This document shows, one piece after another, positions 14,201 through 26,800 of a stretch of 47,850 nt of DNA. The stretch covers positions 190,477 through 238,326 of the forward strand of contig NW_019091500.1 of NCBI RefSeq assembly GCF_001949145.1, read 5' to 3'. Under the pieces are notes generated by a model. The model was not told the origin of the DNA. It ran no database searches and worked only from the letters and a program-made list of their open reading frames with translations. The position numbers and the translations under genes are program-made. Source of the stretch: Acanthaster planci (taxonomy: Eukaryota > Echinodermata > Asteroidea > Valvatida > Acanthasteridae). Numbering within the stretch: position 1 is the first letter of the stretch; each line of letters opens with the position of its first letter.

Positions 14201-17200
14201 TTCGATATCAGTCGCCGCGGCTTTGCATCAGGGAATGCCTGGCTTGGCGCAAAGAAGTGGAGAGTACAGGTGAAGTTCGATTCCCATAATAGATAATCAA
14301 ATTCGGGAATTTCTTCCAGTCAGTGGTCTTTTCTATCTGAATGGAAGATGTTCCGTTTGATTTGAGAACGGGTTCTTTAAGATATTAGGAGCAAGGACGA
14401 AACACCGTTTGAGGGGATGTTGGGAAGGTATTTATAGGCTAGGTTGCTTTTGTGCCAGCGATGCACTCAATTCCGCAACTGGTTTAACCATAATGGGTCC
14501 TCTACTCCCGATCTCACCATATTATTATATCAACCGCCATGGACCGTGAGCAAGTAAACCTCGTTTCACAATTGCCCGACAGCAGAGCAATCCCTGTCTT
14601 TTAGCGTGAAGCTACAGTAGATAGCACGACGCCACTACGACCGCTCGCTGTCGTAGTAAAGGCAGCGCGCTGTGGCTGCAAGTCTCTTTGGGCGTAAAAA
14701 TCTCAATGCAGCTGGTCCGTGAAAACTCGAGTGCCCTCGGACACGCCGGTGCTCTAGACGATGTCTGACTGGAGGTTGTGAGAGAGGAGAAGGGGAAAAA
14801 AATTCATAACATCGACAAAGAAGATGACAAAACCGTTCACGTAACGATGTATTCTCGTGCGGACGGAGAGCAGACTGTGTGACGCCTGCCAAATCCTCCA
14901 GTCCATTGGGTGATTCTGTAAGGTGTTTCAGGGTGTCATTGACATCTCGTTTTGTCCTACGTACGCCTTTTAGTGATGTGGCTGTCTACTGCATTTTGTT
15001 TGAATTGCATTATTGGTTAAAAGTAATGCTAGAACATGTGGGGTTAAAGGAGATCCATTGGTAAGATTGGATCCTTGCTTGTTTTCTCTTGTCATATAGA
15101 CTCAAAATACTCTGTTGATTTATTTAGGAAATCAAAGCCCAATTGAGACTTGCCCTCGGAACGTTGGCTACTAATGTTATCAGCAGACTTTATAAAGCTT
15201 GCTTAAAAGTAGGTAAGCAATTGGTAAAAAGTGGGTTAGCAGAACTGCTTAAAAACTAGTAAGGGTACATGGAACTTGTTTTGCGCACAGTTATAAAAGA
15301 ATGTACTTGATAATACCATGCTACATTTCCATTACGGAAAACTACAGTCTGCCTCTGGCTATTATCAACACCGTTCGATATCATGGGATTCCTCTACTGT
15401 GAGAGGAATTTAAAGGTGCGTGTCAATCGCAACTGGATGGGCAAATCGATGTGTTTAATGTAGAGGGACCCAAACGATTAGACGCCGCACACTTATAATG
15501 ATCTTGATCAATATGGCTGGAAAGTAAAGGGAGCACTGTGTTCTAAAAATAGATGGCGTAGGAGGCCTATAGTGTAGAGTGGAAATCTTTATAGAGCAAA
15601 TACCATCAGTGTGCTGGGCATTTCTACAAGTTCTTTGATGACGAGCCTCCTGTTGTGAAACATGTATCCAGATTTATAGCAATGGTGTTCGAACTGCAAA
15701 GGTTTAAAGATAATGAAATTAAAAAAGAGGTATTTGCTGGAACACAGTTTTCTGAAATCAAACGGATTTCCGTGCACGGCAATCATAATAATTATTAATC
15801 AATTGATGTTTACATTATGCAAATTTTTCACGTATTAAATTAGTATGATTTACACTGCATATCAAGTCACGTGTTAAGTCGATATTCTCGGGGCAGTGCT
15901 ATTTTGGGCAAAGCAGCAGGTCTACGTTTGGAAATAACCTCTACGTTAATGAAATCTCTTGTATCCTGTCGTCCGTTTCTGTACATACCAAGCTAAGATA
16001 TTAATGGTTTTTAACCTTTATTGTTGTTTCCGTAGAAAATACCAAAGCTTTCCGATTTCAGGACTGAAAGTAGGACTGATTCTTCGGGGTCACTGCAAGC
16101 AATAAACTCTGGGTATGAATAGAAACTAATCGAATCAGGGGACATTTATTGACCTGGAAGTGTCCGACTGAAGAACTCAGTCACGATTTTGAGTGTCGTT
16201 GTCAATAAGTCATCAATAACGGGCTGCACGTGATGGCGCCATCCTTAAACCCGGTGAGCGATGCTAGTGTGTTGTCGATTCGGTGAGTTTTTAGCCCTTG
16301 GTCGACCCAGGAGTTACCGAGGATCAAAAGCTAATCAAGCTTGGATGCGTTGGCGTGAAACAGAATATCAACTCATGAGCCCTGTCCGTCCTCCTAGCCA
16401 ATTAGCTCTTGTAAGTTACCAGTTGCCGAAGATTTGTGTGTGTTTGGAGAGTTTTTTTCATTCCGGGCGATGGTTAATTGAGGGGATCAACCGTAATGGT
16501 TGTTAGGAATCGTGTCTTGACAGGCTTGGTTTGGGTGTTCATGCTTAAGCACGGCTCGGCTCCCCTCGGTGATATCAAAGGTTGTCAGACAGACAGGCAG
16601 GAGGCGCAGTCCGAGGCTGGCTGGCCGAGACCGAGTCTGTCATCAGAAAGACAAACCGGTCCAGGCTCAATTAATCCGGTCGACAGAAGGTGACTTGGAA
16701 CTCGAACCTCGGGCGAAACTGATTTGTCGGGCCCTGATTGCCTGCTAGCCTTGTCGCCTAGTCTGCCCGCATTGTAATCCTATATTGCATTTCATTTTCA
16801 CTTTTATTAATATTTGCCGGGCTTGTAATTAGGATACACATATGATTTTGGGGGATGGGTGTCCTGAATACCAATTCAGAATTAGAAATCTGGAGGGACG
16901 TTCCCCGCTGAAGTAGAAATGGAGGGAAACCAAGAGACTTGTTTTATTAATTTTTCGTCGTCACGATGGTATATGAGTCCATAGAATCATGAATGAGCTT
17001 CTACGATCTTGCTGACCAACCGAGAAAATTGATGAAGCGAATTTGTCAGGGTGGAGAGGACGGCGTTGCTCTTTGTTGCCTGGGGCAATGTGACTGATGA
17101 ACAAAGCAATACCCATCCGCACGGAGCGAAAACAAGGAGAAGTTGAAACACAAATATGAGGTCCTCTAAGCTTTAATCCTAGAGAGCTGGCAGAACCAAT

Positions 17201-20200
17201 TGCAATATCGCCCCGGACCATTTTCGGAGATCGGTTACCCGCACTACGACCAGTCCTAATTCAGATGAGTTTGGACAGCCGTCTTTCTGCGCAGGCTGTA
17301 GGGGTAGTTTTTAGAAGTCCTCGGGGTGTGACAGGGTGTGTGTGTGTGTGTCACTGGCTGGCTGAGGCGCGCCCAACCCGGCGCGTGGTCAGTCGCGAGC
17401 GACACCACAGTTAGGGGGATATCACGTCGCTTTATACCAATCACCCATGCGCATTTCTGGGTGTTCCGCGTACCACGGGGAGTCTGCAGGATTATCAGGG
17501 GAAGCCTTGCCGCGTTTCGGCCCCAGGGCGACAGCACGATGAAAGGACCGCGCTTCAAAGGAGTCTGCTGAAACCATGAGCCGTCGTAGAAAAACAAAAG
17601 CACCCAAGACTGGAGCCTTGGTTGCGTGGCGAAGTTTACATTACAATCTGCTGTGGTTCTGCTCCAAACTGGAATTTCGTCTCTACGTTTAGCCTGGAAC
17701 ATCAGAAATATGCACCGTGCCACTTGGTATCATAAACATCTGATTGTTAGTACACAAATAAACAGTGAAATGCAGTGGAGAACTAACGTCATGAAGGAAA
17801 GCGATCAAGGAAGTTACTACACCGTGAACACACAAATACCCAAAGGGACGTAGACCGTGCACACTAAATCTCATTAGACTAGGCCTACAGCCACAGTGTT
17901 GCAATGCTTTGAGTAATTCGTCTTTGAAGTTTGATCGGACCCCAGTAAGTTTTGACTGAACTTTCGGAACGCCTGGTGGCGCCAAACAGCACCGTGAGGG
18001 TCATCCATTTAGAATCACCCAACACAATACCGTCTTTAAAATATCTATAAATATTTCATACAAGCCAATAAAATTACCAACACCTTCGAAAGAGACGATT
18101 TTTTCCGTCGTTAAATTTCACGGCGTGCAGTTGTTACAGTGCCGTAATGTTTACCTCGGAGCAACCGGATTATATTAATACCGGCTGCCATATTTATACC
18201 AACTTGACCTATCTTGGGCTAGGTCAATGCCTGTTGTTTGGTAACTATTGATCTCAGAGTTGTACCCCATGGAATTCGGTTATGGATATTACTGTCGTGC
18301 ATTTTGCATGTCTCGCCGGGTATAAAAACCTGAAGGTCTGAACTATGTATCCCCGTACCCTGTGGTCGGTATGATTTCGGTCACGTATTAGAGTTTATCA
18401 CCTGGGCAGCTGGCTACGAAGCCTTGTCCAGCTTATTTCCGTGTAAACACCCATAGAGCTATAAAATGCGTTTGTCGTGTGAATAATGTTGAACTGTGGT
18501 TAAAAAAAATGGTCAGTGCTCTATTCATCCTTGATGTGTATATTGTACCGAAGCACCCTTAGAAAGTAGGAAAAGGAAGATTACAAAGGGTCAGCGAACC
18601 CTGTAGGTTTGCCTAGACGTATAAGGCAAAAGGTGCTTGGCGATGAAATTTTTCATGGATCATGTTTCTGACTGCAGCTCCGTAATTGCATATTTGGGCG
18701 ATTCAGAGCCCGTCTGTACCTTTAAGTGGCCCCCTTTTTCCCGGTCTCTCAGCATTTTACGCGGCAATACTTCTTCAACTAGCTGGCTGTAATGTGGCGT
18801 ATTAGATTGCTTAATATTCCTCCGTGCCTGAGAAGAAGATCTGCGCTGCAGGCCAAACCTGATGAAAAACCTTCATACAACTGTAACTTTCACCAAATAA
18901 GGCCGTGGTAAAATGCCAGGGGAGCTGGCCTATTTGAAATCAATTTCAACATAAGTCATCTTTAGTGACAGACACTATCCTTTAGCCTTCATATCTGTGG
19001 GAACGACGACTAGAAAACATCCCCAACCATCAAGTGATTCCTCTGCATTAAAGGGACAGATCGCAGTATATGAAAATTTAACTCAGGCATTCTAAGATAA
19101 ACTTATGTTTTCTTCTAACATGTATAGTTTTATGAAACATGTAACATAGAGAACACAATCACAAAATCATGAAGTGCAGAAAAGACCCTTCCCTGAAGGC
19201 CAAGAAGAAATTTTTTGCAACGAACCACAGATCTGTATCCGAGGTAGGAAGAAGCATGAAAGGACAGTTGTGTTAGTCATGGACCCTGCCAGGGGATCGG
19301 TTGTAAAGAAAAGGTTGGAAGCTTTAATGTTCTGCTTTCATATCATATATTTTGGTGTTCCAAGATGGGCTTCTGAACTGATTTTACGCTTCTTCAAAGT
19401 TTTTCAGTTTTTGTAGCTTTTGAGCGGGATTTGTACAAAAGGGGCGTATCGTTAATCTGTCTTTATTCTAACACGAAAAGCGTTTTTGCCCCTCCCGATT
19501 TTGCGTGAATGCGATCACGGGTGTTTTTGCTATCGTTTGGCCAAATGGTCCCCTCCAAAAGGAAATTTTCCTGTACTTCTGAGAGCACACTGGAAATCAA
19601 TTGACAGTTCTTAGAAATGGCCTGGCAAATAATCATGTTTGCCCAAGTCATGACCATTCCACTCTGAGTTACGGGGTAGACTTGAACTTGACATTTTCCC
19701 TTTCTCCCCAACTTCCCCCACCGTAAACCAAGCTGCTGAAAGATTTAGATTCCCAATTTACTGGAGACGAGATGGGAGACAAGCTGATCGTTTCTTTATC
19801 CCTTCCCTCATCCTCAATGACCTTCACCATCCAGAACAGACTAACCCGTAGTCGTCATGGAACAAGCGTTAGGGAGTGCGCTTCGCTAGCGCTGCATGGA
19901 GGAAAACGAAGTACCACATGCCTGATAGAAACTCAGGTCCCCGCCGAGAATTGTAAGTCGACGAGAGTGCGTATTATGAAATTACCCAGTAATCAGAAAC
20001 ATAATTCGTCGAGTCCCAGAGCCCCAGCGGAGCGTGACTGTAAATATAGTTTCTGTCATCTTCCATTTTTACGGTCGGTTGACTGAGACGGCGAACTTGT
20101 GGACGGAGAGGCCGCAATGTAAACCCCCACTTAAAAGAAAGCAAATCAGACGCCTGTACATAAGGTGTGGACTTGGCAAAGCCAGGTGGAGCAGTAAGAA

Positions 20201-20684
20201 TTATGAGAAACAGACAACTCAATTTAGAGCCCCAAGACATTGGACCTAACTTTGAAATATTAAACATTCTCTTTATCGATCAGCCGCTCTGTCTGTTAAT
20301 TTGGCACATCCGGTGGCTGTTTCGTACAAGGCTAGTTGTCTTTCTAAAGTGGTGAAACATGGAATATTTAAAAGTTGTTCGATATTTCTTCAATCGACAT
20401 ATCTTACTTGTAGAGTCACTTGGCGTTTTGTCACGATACAGATATGATCTACTATGCATTGTACATGCAAGCTGCCATTATTCCAGCGGTGATATTTCAG
20501 GCAGCAAACAGCCGTTTACGCACAAACCACCGTAAGCCATACTGAAGATAGGCAGCGAACACCTTCACCAAGCTCGACCTGTCTGCCTCCTTCTACCCGT
20601 CTTCCTTCCCCACCTGGCTGTGTTCCCTCGTGGCACTCTTCGAGCTCTCTGCGTTTTCACTCCCCGTTCCAACATTTCCTGTTG
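5282..20684. other. gene-free stretch of 15 kb
   Basis: I find no gene in this stretch. The longest open frames (144 codons on the minus strand at 6873-7307, 155 codons on the minus strand at 17256-17723) have no recognisable domain, no splice context and biased composition. Small features present are a two-copy tandem repeat (6572-6623), a 10-bp stem at 6521-6555, a GT run at 17336-17351 and homopolymer tracts. It may be intergenic DNA or an intron of the MAM gene if its first exon lies further left. Confidence 0.55.
6572..6623. repeat. two-copy tandem repeat, 30-bp period
   Basis: A 22-bp unit (TGTGC, CG or TG, then CATGGAGTAATTGAC) occurs at 6572-6593 and again at 6602-6623, with an 8-bp spacer and one mismatch. 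It is a simple local duplication. A 10-bp inverted repeat (TAGATGATAT at 6521-6530 with ATATCATCTA at 6546-6555) lies immediately upstream. No function is apparent. Confidence 0.8.
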
Positions 20685-20797
20685 TGCGCGGCGAACGAAA
20701 TTATTCGATGTGAAGGAATGGCGGAAGTTAAGCGCAGCTAGTGCGGCCGGCGCACGGGGTCGCTCCTTCGGGCGCTAGTTCGCCGAGCCCGCCCCAG
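20685..20797. other. CpG-rich patch
   Basis: About 18 CpG dinucleotides fall in roughly 115 bp, against an AT-rich surrounding region. The patch lies about 2.9 kb upstream of the first secure MAM-domain exon, so it could be promoter-proximal DNA of that gene. No TATA box, initiator or ATG-led reading frame of useful length is visible. A GC-rich repeat remnant is an equally good explanation. Confidence 0.3.
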
Positions 20798-21609
20798 TGC
20801 TTTCAACAGAGTGAGGAAATCCCTTAGGGCTATGATCACCCGGGGCCTGTAAGGACATGAAATGCATCTGAATGCTGGCTTATTTTTCAAGATTTTGGCC
20901 AGTTGGCCGTTAATTGCTGCAGTGGGGAACCGGATGTTATTCCATGGAAACTGGTCTTTATGTTAATAATATTACTTGTTTAAGTGCATTTTAATTCAGA
21001 TGATTTCAAGGGGATGGGGATTGTTGGGAGGAAGAAATCATGATGGATTGGTGATGAAATGTTTTCAAATCATTAATGGAAATCTTTTGATTTTACCCTC
21101 TAGTTTTTTTTGCATTGTCGGTTATTTACTGCAGGCCAGTTGGTGTTTACTTTGTGTTTATTTTATTTTTGACAGTCTGCAATTATGCTTATAGTTTGCG
21201 ATAAAGTGAACCAAAAGTATGATTCATCCATACTAGCCATTGTGGTTTTGCGAAGTGTTTATATTAATTCGTGTTGAAAACATCTGACATTGTTCAGTTT
21301 TCCAGTTCCACGCAAATGTGCTGTACTCTATATGGGTTTATTGGCGCCTGAAATTGTAAATAAAGCTCAGCGGAAAACCATTTTCCTAGGTCAGCAAAAA
21401 TGTATTATGTACTCTGGTGATTCACAGAAATGCGCGGAATTTTTTTGTCATCGCAGCACAGCGCCATCTTCGGTCAAGTGAAGCGATCTTGTGAGAGTGA
21501 GTGTGAGTGATCTTACTTTTAACAGGCCCGGATAACATTGTCCTTTTGGGCAGCAAACGCCCACCATCTAGCTCAGTGACCGGCTGAAGTTGTTTTCGGT
21601 CCAAGCTGG

Positions 21610-21778
21610 TTGAGCCTAAGAGTGACATCCACCGGGGAAATTGCAGTCTTAAGAGCAGTATTCTTCCTGGGGATTATTGCACACAGCCTGGGGAACTTGG
21701 TGTTTGATAAAGATGAGCAGATACCCCATTCCACGACAGCTGAACTGTGTAGAGACTACTGCGAAAGAGCCTGTCAAT
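21610..21778 (+). CDS. weak candidate 5' exon of the MAM receptor gene
   Basis: An open frame in this stretch has a hydrophobic run (AVFFLGIIAHSLG) followed by a cysteine-rich tail (CRDYCERACQ) and could be a secretory leader plus an N-terminal segment. A possible donor (CAAT, then GTAGGC at 21779) leaves phase 1, which matches the incoming phase of the secure exon at 23719 and would join as Phe. Against it, there is no in-frame ATG between the upstream stop and this run, so another exon would have to supply the start. The donor is also weak. The exact left boundary is not determined. Confidence 0.2.
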
Positions 21779-23718
21779 GTAGGCCTACCTGGTTTCCATT
21801 TTCCCCTCACCGTTCCAATTGATATTCAGCCCGTCGTGCTGTGCGTTTCACGCGCTCTGTTCCCTATCGTCCATTGTGCGATCGTCCTCACCGACTTTAT
21901 GTGGCGCTGGTAAGGGCAAAAGACTTTCATAAAATCGGACGGAAATACGTCATAGGAGGATACTGGCACGCTAGGCATTGTGGTTTACTCTCTGTCCTAA
22001 TCAACGCATGTAGGGCCATGTCCGAATAACGTGACTGCTGCCTAAAACACGAACGAGTCTATCGTATTTCAAGTCGCAGCCAGGTGATTCAGAAGCGGCT
22101 TACATTTAGTGCACACGTGTCATGCGTAAGCGGACTTTTTTACACGTGTTGTTGCTCTGCTGAACTCTTCCCGATGAGTGCTCGACAAATATTACGTCAT
22201 GCATTTACCCTTCTCAGAGCCCCGAAGGGGCATTTGTTACGAGCAAACGTCCATTGTTGACCTGTATGCCCTCATTACGATGATACACCTTTCATTTATC
22301 CACCTCGTACCCGAGGTGTTGTATTGTCGCGGCGAGTCTCACCAACTTTGTCAAGTTATCTGTTCCCCCATCCTTGCTAGCGAGCCTCTGAGCTGGCCCC
22401 GGCCGCTTACCTAAATGTAATTTGCTCCAAATGTCAACGAACGCCAAACTGTAACGGAACTCCCCCCCCACCGCCCCGTGCCGTTCTGCCTCTTCTTTGG
22501 GCTCTCATCGCATTGGCGAGTTGAGCGTGTATTATAGCTGAGCACAAAGCTCCTGAATCTGATCAAGTTGATAACCTACAAAATATACACAGAGGCCCCG
22601 AAGGCGTGAGGATTATACAAAACAAACGGATCGATGGGAACACCTGACACACACGAACAAGTGGGTAACTCTATATTAGATTTCTGGAGGAGACAGGAAA
22701 CAAGCTTTAGTTGGCGTCAATTAACGCGTGCTCAGTTTTCGTCGGGTTCCCGTCCCCGTGCGTGTTGCGCCACCGGACTTTTCGGCCTATCCCAGGCTCG
22801 TTCAACAACACACAAAAATACTTGAGTTACCAAGAGCGGTGCCATACTTCACACTAACGTGCGGTGTAATGATACTCCTCTAACGTGCGGTGTAATGATA
22901 CTCCTCGGCGGTTTTCAAGTGCGTCCCAAAAATAACATTTTTAGAGATTTGATGGTTATAATCGTCTGAGCAGTGCCCGTGTTGGGTTTTCAAACTGAAC
23001 AATGGCCGCGTATTTAAATAGCCGTAATTGTGCTAGGCTTGTAAAATTCAAGGGCGTTTTATTGGGTCCGGTTGCCGTTACTGATAGGTTGGGCTGTCGA
23101 CGCTGATACGCACAAGTGGATTCGCCGAGTATTTTGATATTTCGACTTCGCGACATTCAGATGTTCCCTTTGATCGATGAGGGTCATGTTGATACCTTTT
23201 GGGCGATATCCTCTTAAATGGCCGTTGACGTCTTTCTGTATGTTGTAGGGTGCTTGAGCGCAGACACTGTATGGCAAAGCTTCATGAATTTCTGGCTGTG
23301 TCGCACGAAGGGGAAGACTATAGTTTAAAGTGTGTTTGTTGCAAAAAGATATAAAAGTTGGAATTAAGTGAATTTATGAGTCATCTGTTGTTGTCAGCAG
23401 TGATTTTACTGCAGCTTTTATTTTGTAAAGCTACTGTAATAAAACCATAAGGTTGGTGGAGAAAGAAATAAATGGAGACACGCCTTTCTTTTTTGACTGA
23501 CTTTTTAAATCTTTTTTTACTCTGACATTTTCTTGATAACTTAGATTTTACCCAATTCTGTACTTTTAATAACGTGTCTTCTCGGTTGCATAGCTGTGCA
23601 GAAGCCATATTTGCTGACCATTAGCAAACTTTGTCGCAAGGTGGTCACCTTCCGTGCTGTATAACTACTCAGTATGGCGGTTTGCCTGATCTCTTATTTT
23701 TGTGTGTTTCTATTGCAG
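21779..23718. other. gene-free stretch before the first secure exon
   Basis: No coding sequence is supported here apart from the open frame that runs through the polypyrimidine tract into the exon at 23719. That extension (about 23631-23718, same frame) has no ATG and ends in TTTCTATTGCAG, so it is read as intron. A perfect tandem duplication lies at 22854-22905. Confidence 0.55.
22854..22905. repeat. perfect two-copy 26-bp tandem repeat
   Basis: Two adjacent identical copies of a 26-bp unit lie at 22854-22879 and 22880-22905. The unit begins CTAACGTGCGGTG and ends TGATACTCCT. Perfect identity suggests a recent slippage or duplication event, or possibly an assembly duplication. It overlaps no supported exon. 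Confidence 0.9.
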
Positions 23719-23865
23719 TTGTCATATCATGCGACTTTCAGAATGAACGAGCCTGCGGGTACACGCAGTCATCCAACAATGACTTCAATTGGATTCGTAC
23801 CAAAGGTCACTCCCCTAGCTGGTACTCCGGTCCATTGGCTGACCACACCTATAACAACTCATCAG
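23719..23865 (+). CDS. MAM receptor exon A: start of MAM domain
   Basis: The acceptor is TTTCTATTGCAG and the donor CATCAG then GTAAGATT. The incoming phase is 1 and the outgoing phase 1. It encodes the first MAM strands, with cysteines in SCDF and ACGY, the FNWIR segment, the GPLADHT motif and an NNSS sequence that gives N-glycosylation sequons. The order matches the N-terminal third of the family. This is the most 5' exon I can defend. Confidence 0.85.
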
Positions 23866-26800
23866 GTAAGATTTCATAATGAGCGCTCTTCCAACGTTCC
23901 CCTCATTATCACTGAAACCTATCTTATCTTCGCTATCTCAAATTTCAAGTCGTGAACCTGAAGCTGTTAGTTTGAAGTGTTTGCAAGTTTAGAGATCGTA
24001 TGGAAGGTCTGAGGTTTAAACTCTGGGTGGCAGCAGACATCTTTATTCATTTTCCCGTTGCTCCAAGCATATTCAACTTAATATTTTAAGGTGAGGAATT
24101 ATCAAGGAATCGTGTTTGGCAATACGGTGCAAGAAATCCCCGTGAAATTATTATCACTGATCACATATCGCCTCGATATATACATTTCTGTATGTACTGT
24201 ACCATTTCGGTTCAAACGTACGCATTTTGTAAGTAATACACGATAGATATACATTTCACATGCTGCTTCGTTGTACATTAAGTGTTCATAGACAGCTATC
24301 CCCCAAATGATCTCAACATGCTCCGCATCTACAACCACGATTTCTTTCCTGCCGAGTAGCAGCAGACCTTGACACCTTTTGGTCTGCTTACACCGTGAAC
24401 ATACATGTATTAACTTGACAATGGCTGGAGACAGAGTTGCCGCTGGTTTTAATTAAAAAAGAAAGCTTTCCTCCATAAACGTCAAATAGAATATAAAAGA
24501 AATGATATTTTAAGAGAAACACTGAAACACGTTTGCTGTGTTTTCGCATGATAAACCAGTTGTATAGGCATTGTCGAAACTTTACAAGTTGCAGTTTATA
24601 AATTTAATTCTTACCTTGAAATAATGTCAGCCTTTGTTACATTTCTATTTGATGGATCGATCGATTTATTGATTTCCTTTGGAAAGTGAAAATGTATTGC
24701 ATTGTGCAATGGAAACAGCTCGTTCCCTGAAAGTGGTGTTGATGAAGTATATGCAAGTGGGATAGGTATTGGATCCACTTACTGGGACTCTCCTTCCTTG
24801 TGGAATCTGAGCGTTTATCCTCTCCTTGAAATCGCAGCAGAATCAAAGTGTTCGCTGCAGTGAAGCGTCCCATGGTGGAAAATAGCGCACCGCTTGTGAA
24901 GAGAAAAAAAGAAAGATGGAAACTTTCTCGGAGACGGTAAATTCTAGTGTTTATCCTAAAATTCAGGGAATTTATTATGGATATTCCGTTTGGCTCTTTG
25001 GATAACCGAGAATGCTGGGTAAAAAAGTAGACTTGTGTTACATGTAGTAGGCCGTGGAGAATATATACGTTGAACGAACCCAGAAACTAAGAAACGTGTC
25101 TTCGGACGGAATATCAAGCGATATGATATTCGCAGTGAGACAAACATCTTGGCAATTTTTTAGCGGTGGTATAGTCCCGCTGAGTGATGGGATGAGACGA
25201 GACTCACGAGACTCCATCTAGCGAGGAAATCACTCATTCAAAATACCTGCCATGCGGCTACGGATAAAAAGGGTTCATTGGCGTTGAAACGAAAATGTCA
25301 CTGCGTCATTTAGAACAAATCAGTCATGCTCAGGCGAACAGGGTTCACTGAGCTTGACTAGCGACATCAAAGAATTGCTTGCCTTGCCGCGGTTCGGTAG
25401 AATGTGTCGTATTCTCTCAGGAAATGCGTGGACAGGAAACTTAAAAACAAAAAGAGTGTGCATTACTTGCACTGATAAAGTAAGAAGACAATTGGAGGGA
25501 AATCAGAGTAATAATTCCTTCGTCGTGCGGACTACCTGCTATTAAGTATATTAGCGCGATCTGCGTGATAAAATTGAACGGCAAGGGAAAGAAAATTGCT
25601 TCCTCAGCGGCCTGACATTTTGAGGGAAACCTTGCTAATTTGCCGGAATCGAAAATATGAGTTTTGGCGAAATAATGAAATGGCAAGTCATCCGAGCTGG
25701 TCTCTTTGGCGATCATTCACACGATGAACTCAGAAACTACCCGTAGGATTATACAGCTGGTCTTCGAAGGATCGTCATCGGCTCTACAGCCGGCCGTGGA
25801 TTCTTGAATTTGGAGTTCGATTGAAAACCTAGCCGGTCCGACGGTAAGGCAAGACGAACGCCCGGTGGCGGCACAACATCGACCGCCGAGTTGGGAAACT
25901 TTCTGCGGCGTGTGAAGTGGGCCAGTGCAGATCCGAAATCGGCCCTCGGGCGAAATTCTTTTCTTCAAGTTTTTGCCGCACCTCAATTTTTCCCCATAGT
26001 TCCTTGTTCTCGCTAGTCTACTGTAGCCTGCATCGGCTTTTCATTCAGCTTCTTGTTGTGTTCAATCATGTGATGGAATGCTTCAAACTAATTAACCGAT
26101 TTCGGCGTTATTTCACGGCGCGAGAGAGGAAATTAACTTTCATTTAGGAATATGGCTCGTAGACCTGCTGCTCCCGTTTCATTTTACATGTTTTTTTTCT
26201 TTACTTCAACCTTCTAACACCAAGTAAACATGCTCATCAGTATTCAAGAGAAAATCCTCTGCCACGAATATGAAATGGTACACCGTGCGAAGTGCATTCG
26301 AATCTGCAGGATTCGGCTTCGATACTTTGCTACAGCGTAAGGCCAAGCCTGTTATGCAACTAAGTCCGCAGTCAGCTTGCAGTGCCCTCATATCAAGTGC
26401 GCTACACAGTTATCATCTCACATTAAGCAAGGCTGTCGTTTTAGCTTTGTTTGTATCATGTAGCATATGGCATGTTGCATGTAAACCTTTTTCCTGTGAT
26501 GTAACAATCGTTCTGGACTGCTGTGTGTTGTGATGGTAATATACCTATATTCAAAATAAACTAGTCAAGCATGCACTGTTTGCACGTGCGCTTGCACGCG
26601 GTGGAAGCTGCCCGTAGGAATATCCGGTTCGTAAGTGACTTCGTCACAAAGGCAGACGCGCCACGATTTGCAGGCTCCCATTGGACGATCGCTGAAGTTT
26701 CGCGTTAACTTTCGGTTCCATGGTTCCATGGAAACGGCTATCAATGCATGTAACTCTATGTGCAGTGAACGTGTGCAGTGGGCGTGGTTTAAACTGAAGT

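Noticed and set aside
14255-14285. AGTTCGATTCC, similar to a tRNA B box
   Set aside because: The flanking bases do not form a T stem and no acceptor stem or anticodon arm can be drawn.
14634-15409. 8-bp stems at 14634-14657 and 15388-15409
   Set aside because: About ten perfect 8-bp stems with short loops are expected by chance in a window of this size.
234-16243. 12-bp palindromes TTGACGCGTCAA (234-245) and GATGGCGCCATC (16232-16243)
   Set aside because: Around a dozen 12-bp perfect palindromes are expected by chance.
17256-17723. 155-codon minus-strand open frame
   Set aside because: Composition is irregular, part of it is the translated GT run at 17336-17351, and three overlapping frames on both strands are equally open in this GC-richer stretch.
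23631-23718. In-frame extension upstream of MAM exon A that looks leader-like
   Set aside because: It contains no ATG and is a typical polypyrimidine tract ending in TTGCAG, so it is read as intron.
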